The notes beneath the pieces were generated by a model. It saw only the letters and a program-made list of their open reading frames with translations. It was not told the origin of the DNA and ran no database searches. Both the position numbers and the translations under genes were made by a program. From Pontivivens ytuae (GTDB lineage: Bacteria > Pseudomonadota > Alphaproteobacteria > Rhodobacterales > Rhodobacteraceae): a stretch of 64,000 nucleotides of DNA. The DNA lies in NCBI RefSeq assembly GCF_015679265.1, contig NZ_CP064942.1, forward strand, positions 744,001 to 808,000, given 5' to 3'. How positions within the stretch are numbered: the first letter of the stretch is position 1; the number at the start of each line of letters is the position of its first letter. This document shows, piece after piece, positions 26,773 to 35,804 of the stretch.

Positions 26773-28071
26773 ATGTCCGACCCGCTCACCGCGCTGATCC
26801 TGCTGGGCCTGCTGCTCGGGCTGCTTGCGCTTGGCACCTGGGTCGCGCTGGCGCTCATGATGACGGCGTTCGTCGCAATCACCTTCTTCGCGAACCCGGA
26901 TGCGGGGCTGGTGATGGCGACGACGATCTGGGGGCACTCGCATAGCTGGGCGCTGGCCGCCCTGCCGCTCTTCATCCTGATGGGAGAGGTCCTGCTGCGC
27001 TCGCGGCTCAGCCAGGACATGTTCTCCGGCCTGGCACCTTGGCTGGGCCGCGCACCGGGGCGACTTCTGCATGTGAACGTCATCGGGTGCGCGATCTTCG
27101 CCGCGGTCTCGGGTTCCTCGGCCGCGACGGCGGCCACGGTGGGCAAGATGAGCGTGCCGGAGCTGTCGTCGCGGGGGTATCCGGAGCGGCTGGTGCTCGG
27201 CACGCTGGCGGGCTCGGCCACGCTGGGCCTCCTGATCCCGCCCTCGATCATCCTCATCGTCTACGGTGTGGCGACCGAGCAGAGCATCGCGCGGCTCTTC
27301 GTGGCGGGCATCCTGCCGGGGCTGATGCTGGTGGGGCTTTTTGCGGGCTACGTCGCGGTGCGCGCGTGGCTCGATCCCGACCTGATCCCGCCCGCCCCGC
27401 CGCGGGAGCCGCTGATGGCGCGGCTGCGCGCCTCGCGCCGGCTGATCCCGGTGATCCTGCTGATCGGCGGCGTGATCGGCTCGATCTATACCGGCGTCGC
27501 GTCACCCACGGATGCGGCGGCCCTCGGCGTGGTGCTCTCGCTGATCTTAGCGACACTCTCCGGCGGGTTCGGGCGGGCGGAGTTCATGGCGGCCCTAATG
27601 GGTGCCACGCGCACCTCCTGCATGATCGCCTTCATCCTGATCGGGGCGGCGTTCCTTTCGATCTCCATGGGCTTCACCGGCCTGCCCCGCAACCTCGCCG
27701 CCTGGATCGGCGAGTTCGGCCTGTCGCCCTACGCGCTCCTCGCCGTGCTGACGGTGTTCTTCGTGGTGCTGGGCTGCTTTCTCGACGGGATCTCGGTGGT
27801 GGTGCTCACGACCTCGATCATCCTGCCGATGGTGCAGGCGGTCGGGATCGATCCGCTCTGGTTCGGCATCTACCTCGTTATCGTAGTGGAGATGAGCCAG
27901 ATCACGCCGCCGGTCGGCTTCAACCTCTTCGTCATCCAGGGGCTGACCGGGGTGAACATCCTGCGGGTGGCGCGGGCCGCCCTGCCCTTCTTCCTGCTGC
28001 TCCTGTTGGGGCTGGCGCTCATCACGATCTTTCCGGGGATCGTGACGGCGCTGCCCTCGGCCATGGGCTAG
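26773..28071 (+). CDS. TRAP transporter large permease (DctM family)
   Basis: A 432-residue polytopic permease forming the ion-coupled channel of the TRAP system, with about 12 membrane segments. Family motifs include ALPLFILMGEVLLRS in an early helix, VSGSSAATAATVG, GLLIPPSIILIVYG and the C-terminal MSQITPPVGFNLFVIQG. Its last codons overlap the end of the convergent EamA gene by four bases, leaving no room for a separate terminator. Confidence 0.94.
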   Translation: MSDPLTALILLGLLLGLLALGTWVALALMMTAFVAITFFANPDAGLVMATTIWGHSHSWALAALPLFILMGEVLLRSRLSQDMFSGLAPWLGRAPGRLLHVNVIGCAIFAAVSGSSAATAATVGKMSVPELSSRGYPERLVLGTLAGSATLGLLIPPSIILIVYGVATEQSIARLFVAGILPGLMLVGLFAGYVAVRAWLDPDLIPPAPPREPLMARLRASRRLIPVILLIGGVIGSIYTGVASPTDAAALGVVLSLILATLSGGFGRAEFMAALMGATRTSCMIAFILIGAAFLSISMGFTGLPRNLAAWIGEFGLSPYALLAVLTVFFVVLGCFLDGISVVVLTTSIILPMVQAVGIDPLWFGIYLVIVVEMSQITPPVGFNLFVIQGLTGVNILRVARAALPFFLLLLLGLALITIFPGIVTALPSAMG

Positions 28072-28976
28072 GCGCTCGCCCTGCGTCCGCCGAGCGAGAC
28101 CAGCGCAATCCCCGCAGCGATGAGCCCCGCGCCGAGGGCGAGGCCACCCGGCGGCGCCTCGCCCAGCAGCAGGATCGCCGCGGGCACGGCGACGATGGCC
28201 CCGACCGCGCCGAGCAGGCTCAGCAGCACCGGCCCGCCCGTCCGCTGCAGCACGAAAAGCAGCAGGAACTGCGCGGTGAAGATCGCGGCCTGCACGACGA
28301 TCAAACCCAGCGGCGCCACCCACGCCTCCGGCAGCCGCAGGGTAAAGCCCGGCAGCAGACCGGCGAGGAGCAGCATCACGGCGGCCGCGACCATCATGCC
28401 GGGCGCAAGCTCGGACGGACGCAACCCCGGCGGCCAGCGCATGGTGCGGTAGAGGTTGCCGATGGCCAGTAGTACGGGGCCGAGCAGGCTCAGCAGGACC
28501 CAGCCCACCGCCGCATCGGGGGCGGCAAGCTTCTCGAAGGCCAGCACGCCCGCACCCGCCAGCGCCGCCGCCACGCCCGCCGCGCGCATCGGCTGGAACC
28601 GCTCCAGCCCGAAAGCGAGCGCGCCCAGATAGGTCAGCAGCGGCGGGAGGGTGATGGTGAGCGAGACGAAACCCACGCCGACCTGCGGCACGGCGGAGAA
28701 GAAGATCAGGTTCGAGCCCGCCACCGTCACGAAGGCCGCGATGGCGAAGTAGACCGCCGTGCGCCGCGTCACCGGCGGCAACGCCCCGCGCCGCCAGGCG
28801 AGCGCCATCAACATCGCCGCGGCGCCCACGATCGACCAGGCGAGGAAGGGCAGCGGCGCGAGGCCGAGGTCGCCGGCCACGCGCGCCAGCGTCGTGGAGG
28901 CGCCAAGGCAGGCCCCGGCCGCGAGCAGGGACAGGAGGGCCGTCAGACTACCCGATGGATTGCTGGTGCTCATCAC
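28068..28976 (-). CDS. EamA/DMT family transporter
   Basis: A 302-residue drug/metabolite transporter with ten predicted helices arranged as two EamA repeats (~15-145 and ~155-295). The second ends in PAAILLLGEAPPGGLALGAGLIAAGI, the usual C-terminal EamA signature. Such carriers export amino acids or other small metabolites. It is divergent from a MarR regulator, with a palindromic operator between them, so it is probably the regulator's main target. The first two codons are both Met; the second (28973) could be the start. Confidence 0.88.
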   Translation of the reverse strand: MMSTSNPSGSLTALLSLLAAGACLGASTTLARVAGDLGLAPLPFLAWSIVGAAAMLMALAWRRGALPPVTRRTAVYFAIAAFVTVAGSNLIFFSAVPQVGVGFVSLTITLPPLLTYLGALAFGLERFQPMRAAGVAAALAGAGVLAFEKLAAPDAAVGWVLLSLLGPVLLAIGNLYRTMRWPPGLRPSELAPGMMVAAAVMLLLAGLLPGFTLRLPEAWVAPLGLIVVQAAIFTAQFLLLFVLQRTGGPVLLSLLGAVGAIVAVPAAILLLGEAPPGGLALGAGLIAAGIALVSLGGRRASA

Positions 28977-29017
28977 GATCTCCCCTCTCTTCCGTCAGGC
29001 CTTCAGATGGGATATAT

Positions 29018-29035
29018 TATCTCGACATCAAGATA
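29018..29035. promoter_or_regulatory. MarR-type operator between EamA and marR genes
   Basis: TATCTCGACATCAAGATA is an 18-bp near-perfect palindrome with one mismatched arm pair besides the centre. It closely matches the TATCTTGA-centre-TCAAGATA form bound by many MarR-family regulators. It lies in the 88-base gap between the divergent genes, AT-rich against the local GC background. Confidence 0.75.
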
Positions 29036-29064
29036 CTTTTCATCGAGAGAGATGGAGGCCCCCG

Positions 29065-29562
29065 ATGCAACAGCCCGACCTGAACAGTATCGATCAGCAG
29101 TGGCGGCGCGAGCGGCCCGACCTCGACCCGCTCTGCATGATCGTCTGCGGGGCGGTCTGGCGCGCCGGGCGGCGGCTGATGGCGGGGCTTCAGGACAATC
29201 TCGACCACTTCGGGCTCGACTTCGCCGGGCTCGACGTGTTGCTGACGCTCCGCCGGCAGGGTGCGGGGCAGAGCATGTCGCCCGGGGCCATGGCCGCCGA
29301 CATGATGCTGTCGAGCGGCGCGATGACCGCGCGCCTCGACCGGCTGGAATCACGCGGGCTCTTGCGGCGCGCCCCGGACCCCGCCGACCGCCGCGGCGTG
29401 CGGATCTCCCTCACCGAAGAGGGGTTCGAACTCGCCGACCGGCTGGTTGCCGCACATGTCGCCGTCGAACAGGAGATGCTGTCGGACCTGTCGAGAGACG
29501 AGCAGACAAAACTGTTGAACGCCCTGTCCCGCTTGGCGCCAGAAGACGCAACACAATCTTAA
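29065..29562 (+). CDS. MarR family transcriptional regulator
   Basis: A 165-residue winged-helix regulator. The DNA-binding core is clear: DFAGLDVLLTLRR, then the recognition region SPGAMAADMMLSSGAMTARLDRLE, and the wing RRAPDPADRRGVRISLTEEG. Flanking helices for dimerisation are complete. I chose ATG 29065 because GGAGG lies 6 bases upstream. By position and operator it probably represses itself and the EamA transporter until a small-molecule ligand binds. Confidence 0.9.
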   Translation: MQQPDLNSIDQQWRRERPDLDPLCMIVCGAVWRAGRRLMAGLQDNLDHFGLDFAGLDVLLTLRRQGAGQSMSPGAMAADMMLSSGAMTARLDRLESRGLLRRAPDPADRRGVRISLTEEGFELADRLVAAHVAVEQEMLSDLSRDEQTKLLNALSRLAPEDATQS

Positions 29563-29754
29563 GTAGAGTCTTAAGACGTTAACGCAGCGTCACCCCAAAG
29601 ACACAAGCTTTTTCCATCAACCACTTGTCAAGTTTTGACTGTGGCGCCCTACGCATAACTGCAGCAAATTCTAATCAATGTTGAAGTGATTGAGTTGCCG
29701 GCGAAGACCGTCACCGCACTAAGATGGTCGCGCCGCAGGGATGGGTGGGGATCC

Positions 29755-30459
29755 ATGTCCGCTAGTGTACTGATCGTCGATGAAGACGCGGCAACGCGTC
29801 AGGAAATCTCGCATGAGCTGTCGCGCCATGGCTTCGCGGTGGAAACCGCGAAATGCGCCAACCAGGCCCGGGACCTTGTCTCGACGCGGCATTTCGATCT
29901 GACATTGCTGGAGGCCGACCAGCCCGGTGACGAGGGGCTGGTGCTGACCCAGTGGCTCGTCGAGGGCGCCGGTGTCAGCGTCATCGTGCTGTCGCGCCGG
30001 GCCGACGTGCCGCGGCAGGTCCAGGCGCTGGAGCTCGGCGCCAGCGACTATATCGGCAAGCCGTTCCACATGCTGGAGCTCGTCGCCCGGGTGAAGAACG
30101 CCCTGCGCGTCCGCCCCAGCCGGGTCGGGGACAAGGGCATGGCCCTGCGCTACCGCTTCGGCGAGTGGCAGCTCGACACAATCCGGCGGGAGATGAGCCG
30201 CGGCGGCGGGCGGACGGAGCATCTGTCGGCCTCCGAGCTCAGCCTGCTGCTCACCTTCCTGCGCCAGCCGCATCAGATCATCCGGCGCGACATCCTCGCA
30301 GCCACCATGGGGGTGCGCGGCAGCTCCGACCGCTCGGTCGACGCGCTGGTCAGCAAGCTGCGGCGCAAGCTGGAGCAGGACCCGAAGGAGCCGACCTACA
30401 TCCAGACGGTCTGGGCCCGCGGCTATCGTTTCGCCGCCCCGGTGCAGGAACTCGACTGA
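29755..30459 (+). CDS. OmpR-type response regulator with Glu at the phosphoacceptor site
   Basis: A 234-residue protein with a receiver domain (~4-120) and an OmpR/PhoB winged helix (~135-232, ending YIQTVWARGYRF). The receiver keeps the acidic pair D9/D11 (VDED), the Ser of VIVLSRR and the Lys of GKPF, but the residue aligned with the phosphorylated Asp is Glu53 (DLTLLEAD). This suggests phosphorylation-independent or constitutively active behaviour. No histidine kinase gene is adjacent. ATG 29755 starts the receiver (MSASVLIVDED). The gap upstream (29563-29754) is AT-rich with several TTAA words. Confidence 0.88.
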   Translation: MSASVLIVDEDAATRQEISHELSRHGFAVETAKCANQARDLVSTRHFDLTLLEADQPGDEGLVLTQWLVEGAGVSVIVLSRRADVPRQVQALELGASDYIGKPFHMLELVARVKNALRVRPSRVGDKGMALRYRFGEWQLDTIRREMSRGGGRTEHLSASELSLLLTFLRQPHQIIRRDILAATMGVRGSSDRSVDALVSKLRRKLEQDPKEPTYIQTVWARGYRFAAPVQELD

Positions 30460-30471
30460 TCGCACCGCCGC

Positions 30472-33400
30472 CTACTGGGCGGCGATGCGCGTCTCCTCCT
30501 CGAAGGTCGGCGCGTCCGCGGCCTCGGCGTTCCGGGCCTCTTTCTCGGCCCGGCGCTCCTTGCGTAGGTAGGTGTGGTAGAGCACCGGCACCCCGACCAG
30601 CGTGAGGATCGAGGCAAAGCCGAGGCCCGCCATGATCGTCACCGCCATCGAGGCGAAGAAGCTGTCGGCGAGCAGCGGCACCATGCCGAGGATCGTCGTC
30701 GCCGCCGCCAGCACCACCGGCCGTAGACGGCTGACCGAGGCGGTGACGATGGCCTCGGACTGCGGCAGCCCCTCCTCGTCCTTCTGCGCGTCGATTTCCT
30801 CCACCAGCACGATGGCGTTCTTGATCAGCATGCCCGACAGGCTGAGCAGACCTAGCAGCGCGGTGAAGCTGAACGGCAACCCGGTGAAGAGCAGCCCCAG
30901 CGCCACCCCGTTCACCGCCATCGGCACGATGGTCCAGATCACGGCCGTCTGCCGCAGCTTGCCGAAGAGCAGCACGGTGATCAGCAGCATCACCCCGAAG
31001 GAGAGCGGCATCTGCTGACCGAGGCTCATCTGCGCCTCCGTGGAGCTTTCGTATTCGCCGCCCCATTCCAGACGGTAGCCCGGCGGCAGCTCGATCGCCT
31101 CGATCGCACCGCGGACCTGACCGAACGCTTCGGGGGCCAGCACGCCTGGCACGGTGAAGGCCTGGACGCTGACCGTGGGCACGCGGTCGCGCCGCTCGAT
31201 CAGCGTGTCGCGTGCGACCACGTCGAAGCCGTCGATCACCTGGTCGAGCGCGGTGTAGTCGCCGCTCGCATCCGAATAGATCACCTGGTCGAGGATCTGG
31301 CCGTCCGCGGTCGTGTCGCCGCGCGGCGTGCGCACGATCATCGGGATCAGCCGGTCGCGCTCGCGATAGGTGCCCGCGCGGATCCCGTCGGTGGCGAGCG
31401 CCGTAGCCTGGGCCACATCGGTCCGCTCCACACCCAGCGCCTGAGCCCGCTCGGTGGCGAAGATCGGACGGGTGACGAACTCGCGCTGTCGCCAGTCGGA
31501 CCGCTCGGTCTGCAGCACGGCCGTCTCGGTCTCGAGGATCAACTGCGCCTCGTCCGCGATGGCCCGCAGCACGTCCGGATCGGGGCCAGAGAAGCGCGCC
31601 TCCACATCCGCACCCGTCGCCGGGCCGTAGATGATCTGCTCGACCCGCGTCTCCGCCCACGGCACGGCGTTGATGGCGAAGGCCGCGAGGTCGTCGCGCA
31701 GCGCCGGGATCGCCTCGGAGCTCGTCGCGCGGATCACGAGTTGCCCGTAGGACGGGTCCGGCTGCTCCGGCGTATAGGTCAGCAGGAACCGGGTGAGGCC
31801 CTGCCCCGCGCTCGACGTCACCGCCACCACGTCGTCCCGCTCCAGCAACCAGTCCTCGATGACCGCAAGGTCGGACACCGTCTCATCGATGCGCGTGCCC
31901 TGCGCCGCCTTGTAGTTGAGGTAGAAGATCGGCGTGTCCGCGGGCGGGAAGAACTGCTGGCGCACCATTCCGAAGGCCGCGAAGCACGCCACCGTGCCGC
32001 CGATCAGCGCCATGATGACCAGCCAGCGCATGCGCAGTGCCCCGCGCAGAAGCAGACCGTAGGCCCGGAAGAAGCGGGTGTCGTAGGGATTGTCCTCCGC
32101 CCCGCCGCTCGTCTTGAAGAAGTAGCTGCCCAGAAGCGGCGTCACCGTGATCGCGAGCAGCCAGGACAGGAGCAGCGAGATCCCGATCACGGCGAAGAGC
32201 GAGAACAGGAACTCGCCCGACGCGTCGGGGCTGAGCCCGATCCCCGCGAAGGCCATGATCCCGATGATCGTGGCGCCGAGCAGCGGGACCTGCGTGCGCC
32301 GCGCGGCCTCCGCCGCGGCTTCCACCGCCTTGCGGCCCTTGCGCATCTGGATCTGCATGCTCTCGGCGACCACGATGGCGTTGTCGACCAGCATGCCCAT
32401 CGCGATAATGAGCGCACCGAGGCTGATCCGCTCCACCTTGATGTCGAAGAGGAACATGAAGAAGAAGGTGAAGCTGACCGTCAGCAGCAGCGACGCGCCC
32501 ACCACGACCGCCGCGCGCCAGCCCATGAAGAGGGCGAGTACGCCGATCACCACCGACACCGAGAGCGCGAGACTCATGACGAAGGAGCCGTTGGCCTCGT
32601 CCACCACCACGTGCTGTTCGTAGATCGGCAGAAGCTCCACGCCAACGGGCAGCACCGGCTCGATCTCAGTCAAGCGCTCCTCCACCCGCTCACCGACCGT
32701 CACGATGTTCTCGGACGTCAGACCCGCGATGCCGAGGGTGAAGGCCCGCACGCCGTTGTGGTGGATGACATGCTCGGGATCGTCCACGCGGTCGCGATAG
32801 ACCTGTGCGACATCGGCGAGGTTCAGAACCTCGCCGCCCACGCCGAACGAAAGCGCGCCGACCTCGCTGACCGTATCGTCGCCCTCCGGCGCATCGATGC
32901 GCAGGTCGCGCGGACCGTTGTCGGCGGTACCGGTGGGCGCGATGACATCGGCGTTGCCGACCGCATCCAGGATCACGCTCGGCGGCACGCCGAGATTGAC
33001 GAGCGTCTGCGTCGACGGCTCGATGAAGATCGCCTCTTCCGGCAGGCCGCGCAGCTCCACATCCGCCACGCCGTCCACGGCGAGCATCTCCCGCCGGATG
33101 TAGTTGGCGATGTCCCAGACCTCGGAGTCGGTGAAGCCCTCGGCGGTCACCGAATAGTAGATGCCGTAGACGTCGCCGAAATTGTCGTTGATGACCGGCG
33201 CCATCGCGCCCTGCGGCAGGTCGGGCTGCGCGTCGGCCACCCGGTCGCGCAGGTCGTCCCAGACCTGCGGCAGCTCGGTCCCGTCGTACTGGTCCTTGAT
33301 CTCCACCTCGATGACGGAGAGGCCCGGCGTGTTGCGCGAGGTCACGGTGTCGACCTCGTCCATGTTCTGGATCTCGCTCTCCAGCACTTCGGAGACCTCG

Positions 33401-33582
33401 ATCGCGACCTCCGAGGCTGTCGCCCCCGGATAGGGCGTGATGACGAGCGCCGATTTCAGCGTGAAGACCGGATCCTCGAGCTTACCGACGGCCAGATAGC
33501 CTGCCGCTCCGCCGAACAGGCAGAAGAGCATCAACAGCCACGTGTAGAGCGGCTTCTCGATGGAGAGACGGGCGATCTGCAT
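30472..33582 (-). CDS. RND family efflux transporter, inner-membrane pump
   Basis: A 1036-residue RND permease with 12 membrane helices and two large periplasmic loops, full length for the AcrB/MexF superfamily. The proton-relay Asp is in GMLVDNAIVVAESMQ (TM4). Other family pieces are PVINDNFGDVYGIYYSV in the first loop and LIKNAIVLVEEID near TM10. It exports compounds with an HlyD-type adaptor encoded 4 bases upstream. An outer-membrane TolC-like channel is not encoded here and must lie elsewhere. Probably drug or toxic metabolite efflux, controlled by the divergent TetR. Confidence 0.93.
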   Translation of the reverse strand: MQIARLSIEKPLYTWLLMLFCLFGGAAGYLAVGKLEDPVFTLKSALVITPYPGATASEVAIEVSEVLESEIQNMDEVDTVTSRNTPGLSVIEVEIKDQYDGTELPQVWDDLRDRVADAQPDLPQGAMAPVINDNFGDVYGIYYSVTAEGFTDSEVWDIANYIRREMLAVDGVADVELRGLPEEAIFIEPSTQTLVNLGVPPSVILDAVGNADVIAPTGTADNGPRDLRIDAPEGDDTVSEVGALSFGVGGEVLNLADVAQVYRDRVDDPEHVIHHNGVRAFTLGIAGLTSENIVTVGERVEERLTEIEPVLPVGVELLPIYEQHVVVDEANGSFVMSLALSVSVVIGVLALFMGWRAAVVVGASLLLTVSFTFFFMFLFDIKVERISLGALIIAMGMLVDNAIVVAESMQIQMRKGRKAVEAAAEAARRTQVPLLGATIIGIMAFAGIGLSPDASGEFLFSLFAVIGISLLLSWLLAITVTPLLGSYFFKTSGGAEDNPYDTRFFRAYGLLLRGALRMRWLVIMALIGGTVACFAAFGMVRQQFFPPADTPIFYLNYKAAQGTRIDETVSDLAVIEDWLLERDDVVAVTSSAGQGLTRFLLTYTPEQPDPSYGQLVIRATSSEAIPALRDDLAAFAINAVPWAETRVEQIIYGPATGADVEARFSGPDPDVLRAIADEAQLILETETAVLQTERSDWRQREFVTRPIFATERAQALGVERTDVAQATALATDGIRAGTYRERDRLIPMIVRTPRGDTTADGQILDQVIYSDASGDYTALDQVIDGFDVVARDTLIERRDRVPTVSVQAFTVPGVLAPEAFGQVRGAIEAIELPPGYRLEWGGEYESSTEAQMSLGQQMPLSFGVMLLITVLLFGKLRQTAVIWTIVPMAVNGVALGLLFTGLPFSFTALLGLLSLSGMLIKNAIVLVEEIDAQKDEEGLPQSEAIVTASVSRLRPVVLAAATTILGMVPLLADSFFASMAVTIMAGLGFASILTLVGVPVLYHTYLRKERRAEKEARNAEAADAPTFEEETRIAAQ

Positions 33583-33586
33583 GGGG

Positions 33587-34669
33587 TTACTCCTCCTCGA
33601 CCGTCAGGCCGTTGTAGCGGCGGACCGCCTGGCCATCGCGCAACAGATGCGCGCCGGCGCCCACGATCTCGGCCCCTTGCGGCAGCCCATCGACGACGAA
33701 CTCGGTGCCCGTCTCGGACCGGATGTCCACCGCGACGCGGCGCAGCGTGCCTTCCTCCGCCCCCGCGGGCTCGAAGGCGAGGACGGCGGCGCCCCGGTCG
33801 GGGCCCGACAGAACGGCGGAGGCCGGCAGGCTCAGGCCGTCATCAGCGCCCGGCAGCGTCGCCGTCACGGTGACCGAGGAGCCCGGTACCAGCATCGAGG
33901 CGAGGCGCACCGGCGGCAGCACGAGGGTCACCGTGTAGCTCTGCCCGATCGCGGTGGTCTCGGCCTGGAACTCCACAAGTTCCAGCGGCACGTCGCCCCC
34001 GATGGCGGGCAGGCTGGCGGAGAAATCGATGCGCTGCGGGTTGCCGACCCGCTGGACCAGCCGCTCGGGCACGTCGATCTCGACACGCACCTGGGACATG
34101 TCGTGCAGGCGCAGGATCGGCTGACCGGCCGTGACGTTGGAGAAATTCGCGGCGATGCGCGAGGCGACGAGCCCGGTGAACGGCGCCCGGATCGTCGCGT
34201 CCTCCAGGTTGTCGCGCGCCTCGCGCAGGGCCACCTCGGCGAGGTCGCGTGCCGTCTCCGCATCGTCGGCCTGCACGCGGGAGGTCGCGTTGCTGCGGGC
34301 GAGCGCGTTGGCCCGCTCCGCGTCCCGCTCGGCCTGCAGGAGGGACAGCTCCGCCCGCTCCACCGCCCGCTCGAACGGGGCGAGATCGAGCTGGGCGAGC
34401 ACATCGCCCTCGACCACCTGATCGCCTTCCGTCGCCTCCAGGATCTGCAGCTTGCCGCTGACCTCGAAGGAGAGGTCCACCGTTTCCCGCGCCACGATCC
34501 GGCCGAAGAAGCTGCGGGAGAGCGTCGCGCCCGCCTGCTCCGGCTGGATCAGGCGCACGGGGCGCAGCGTTTCGGCCTCGGGTGCGGCCTCCTCCTGCGC
34601 CAGCGCGGGCGACGTGATCGCCAGAAGGGCCGCGACGAAGGCACCTGTTGCGCGGGGGGCTCGTATCAT
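33587..34669 (-). CDS. RND efflux periplasmic adaptor (HlyD/AcrA family)
   Basis: A 360-residue membrane-fusion protein. A signal peptide (ATGAFVAALLAITSPALA, cut before QEEAAPE) is followed by the biotinyl-lipoyl half-motif region GDQVVEGDVLAQLDLAPFERA, an α-hairpin (~105-165), the second lipoyl half (IRAPFTGLVASRIA) and β-barrel and membrane-proximal domains. It starts at ATG 34669, with AGGAGAGG just upstream; the longer frame runs across the operator. It forms an operon with the pump gene (4-base gap). Confidence 0.93.
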   Translation of the reverse strand: MIRAPRATGAFVAALLAITSPALAQEEAAPEAETLRPVRLIQPEQAGATLSRSFFGRIVARETVDLSFEVSGKLQILEATEGDQVVEGDVLAQLDLAPFERAVERAELSLLQAERDAERANALARSNATSRVQADDAETARDLAEVALREARDNLEDATIRAPFTGLVASRIAANFSNVTAGQPILRLHDMSQVRVEIDVPERLVQRVGNPQRIDFSASLPAIGGDVPLELVEFQAETTAIGQSYTVTLVLPPVRLASMLVPGSSVTVTATLPGADDGLSLPASAVLSGPDRGAAVLAFEPAGAEEGTLRRVAVDIRSETGTEFVVDGLPQGAEIVGAGAHLLRDGQAVRRYNGLTVEEE

Positions 34670-34699
34670 GACCTCTCCTGACATATGTCTGTTTGCGGT

Positions 34700-34720
34700 C
34701 AACCGACCGATCGGTAGGCA
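34700..34720. promoter_or_regulatory. TetR operator in the divergent promoter
   Basis: CAACCGACCGATCGGTAGGCA contains the perfect palindrome ACCGATCGGT at 34706-34715, within a CCGACCGATCGGT context typical of TetR/AcrR sites. It lies midway in the 77-base gap between the adaptor and regulator starts. Confidence 0.75.
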
Positions 34721-34746
34721 ATTTAGAGAACGCTGGTCACTCTTCA

Positions 34747-35367
34747 ATGGCGCATGATCGAAACACGCTGTCCTCGCGGCGGGACGAAATCCTCGAACGG
34801 GCTACCGAGCTCTTCGTGGCGTCGGGCTATGCGGCGACCTCGATGAGCAAGGTGGCGGAGGCGGTCGGCGTGCAGAAAGCCTCGATTTATCATCACTTTC
34901 CCAGCAAGGAGGCACTCTTCGTCGCCTGCGTGAGCCGCGGTTATCAGGACTACACCGCAGCGCTGCGGGACATCCGCGACAGCGCCCTGCCTGCGACAGA
35001 AAAGCTCAGCCGCGCGCTCGACGTCGTTTATGCCGCGCTGACGGAATCCCAGGCGGGCCGCATGTCGCCAACGCTGGCGGAGACGGCGCGGCTGATCCCG
35101 TCCATGGGCAAGACCTTCCACGACACATTCATCGAGGAGATGCACGAGGCGATGGCCGGCATCCTCGCCGCCGGGATGGAGAGCGGCGAGTTCGCGCGGC
35201 TCGACTGCCTCGGGCTGGAATACCTCATCTTCAGCCCCGCGGTGGACCTGTCGCTGCAACGCCAGATGTTCGCGAGCTTCGAGGATCTGGAGGAGCGCTA
35301 TCCGGTGGACAAGGTGAAGGCCTCCCACCTCGCGCTGCTGCTTCGGCTGCTGTCCCCGGCGGCATGA
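34747..35367 (+). CDS. TetR family transcriptional regulator
   Basis: A 206-residue TetR-type repressor. The N-terminal helix-turn-helix is clear (ILERATELFVASGYAATSMS through VGVQKASIYHHFPSKEALF), followed by an α-helical ligand domain with a C-terminal region like those of AcrR-type efflux regulators. The start ATG 34747 (MAHDRNTLSS) leaves the operator outside the coding frame. It is divergent from the RND operon and probably represses both transcription units. Confidence 0.92.
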   Translation: MAHDRNTLSSRRDEILERATELFVASGYAATSMSKVAEAVGVQKASIYHHFPSKEALFVACVSRGYQDYTAALRDIRDSALPATEKLSRALDVVYAALTESQAGRMSPTLAETARLIPSMGKTFHDTFIEEMHEAMAGILAAGMESGEFARLDCLGLEYLIFSPAVDLSLQRQMFASFEDLEERYPVDKVKASHLALLLRLLSPAA

Positions 35368-35804
35368 ACTCGCCGACATAGGGCGCTTTGTGGGCGTGAC
35401 GGCCACTGATGGGTTGCTGTGCGGCGGTTACGACAGGTTTCGAGCGACCTTGCTCCCGACAACGCGTTGAGATCAAGCCGGTTTCCGTTGTTGCCGTTCA
35501 AGGGGCGTCGGGCTGTTCAAGAAACATGACGACACAACTTCAAGTTGTAATCATCGTCTGACAGCGTGACGACTGGAGACAACAGAGCCGTATTGTCGCT
35601 CAGAACTGAAGCCACACACTTTTAATAAAAAAGCGACGCTACAGCACTCGCGAATAGTATTGAACAATACGTTTCCAGTACGTTCCTAAATCGGCAGAAT
35701 AATTCTCATGGACTTATAGAGCTCATCCCTCATGATGGACCCGCCGGTACGCAGCATCCCTGGGGCGGGATCGCGCGCGCCGCACGCCATATGGGGGATG
35801 AAAC
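35368..35804. promoter_or_regulatory. AT-rich upstream region of the DUF5060 glycoside hydrolase gene
   Basis: 437 bases without a gene, and clearly more AT-rich (about 35505-35720) than the surroundings. It holds two palindromes: ACAACTT-C-AAGTTGT at 35534-35548, and GTATTG-AA-CAATAC at 35657-35670. An unusually long, AT-rich leader with two dyads suggests regulated transcription of the exoprotein. The promoter itself cannot be fixed by eye. Confidence 0.5.

Noticed and set aside
29559..29582. Possible CtrA binding site (several TTAA words)
   Set aside because: The spacers between TTAA words are 8 and 4 bases rather than the required 7, so this is not the CtrA consensus.
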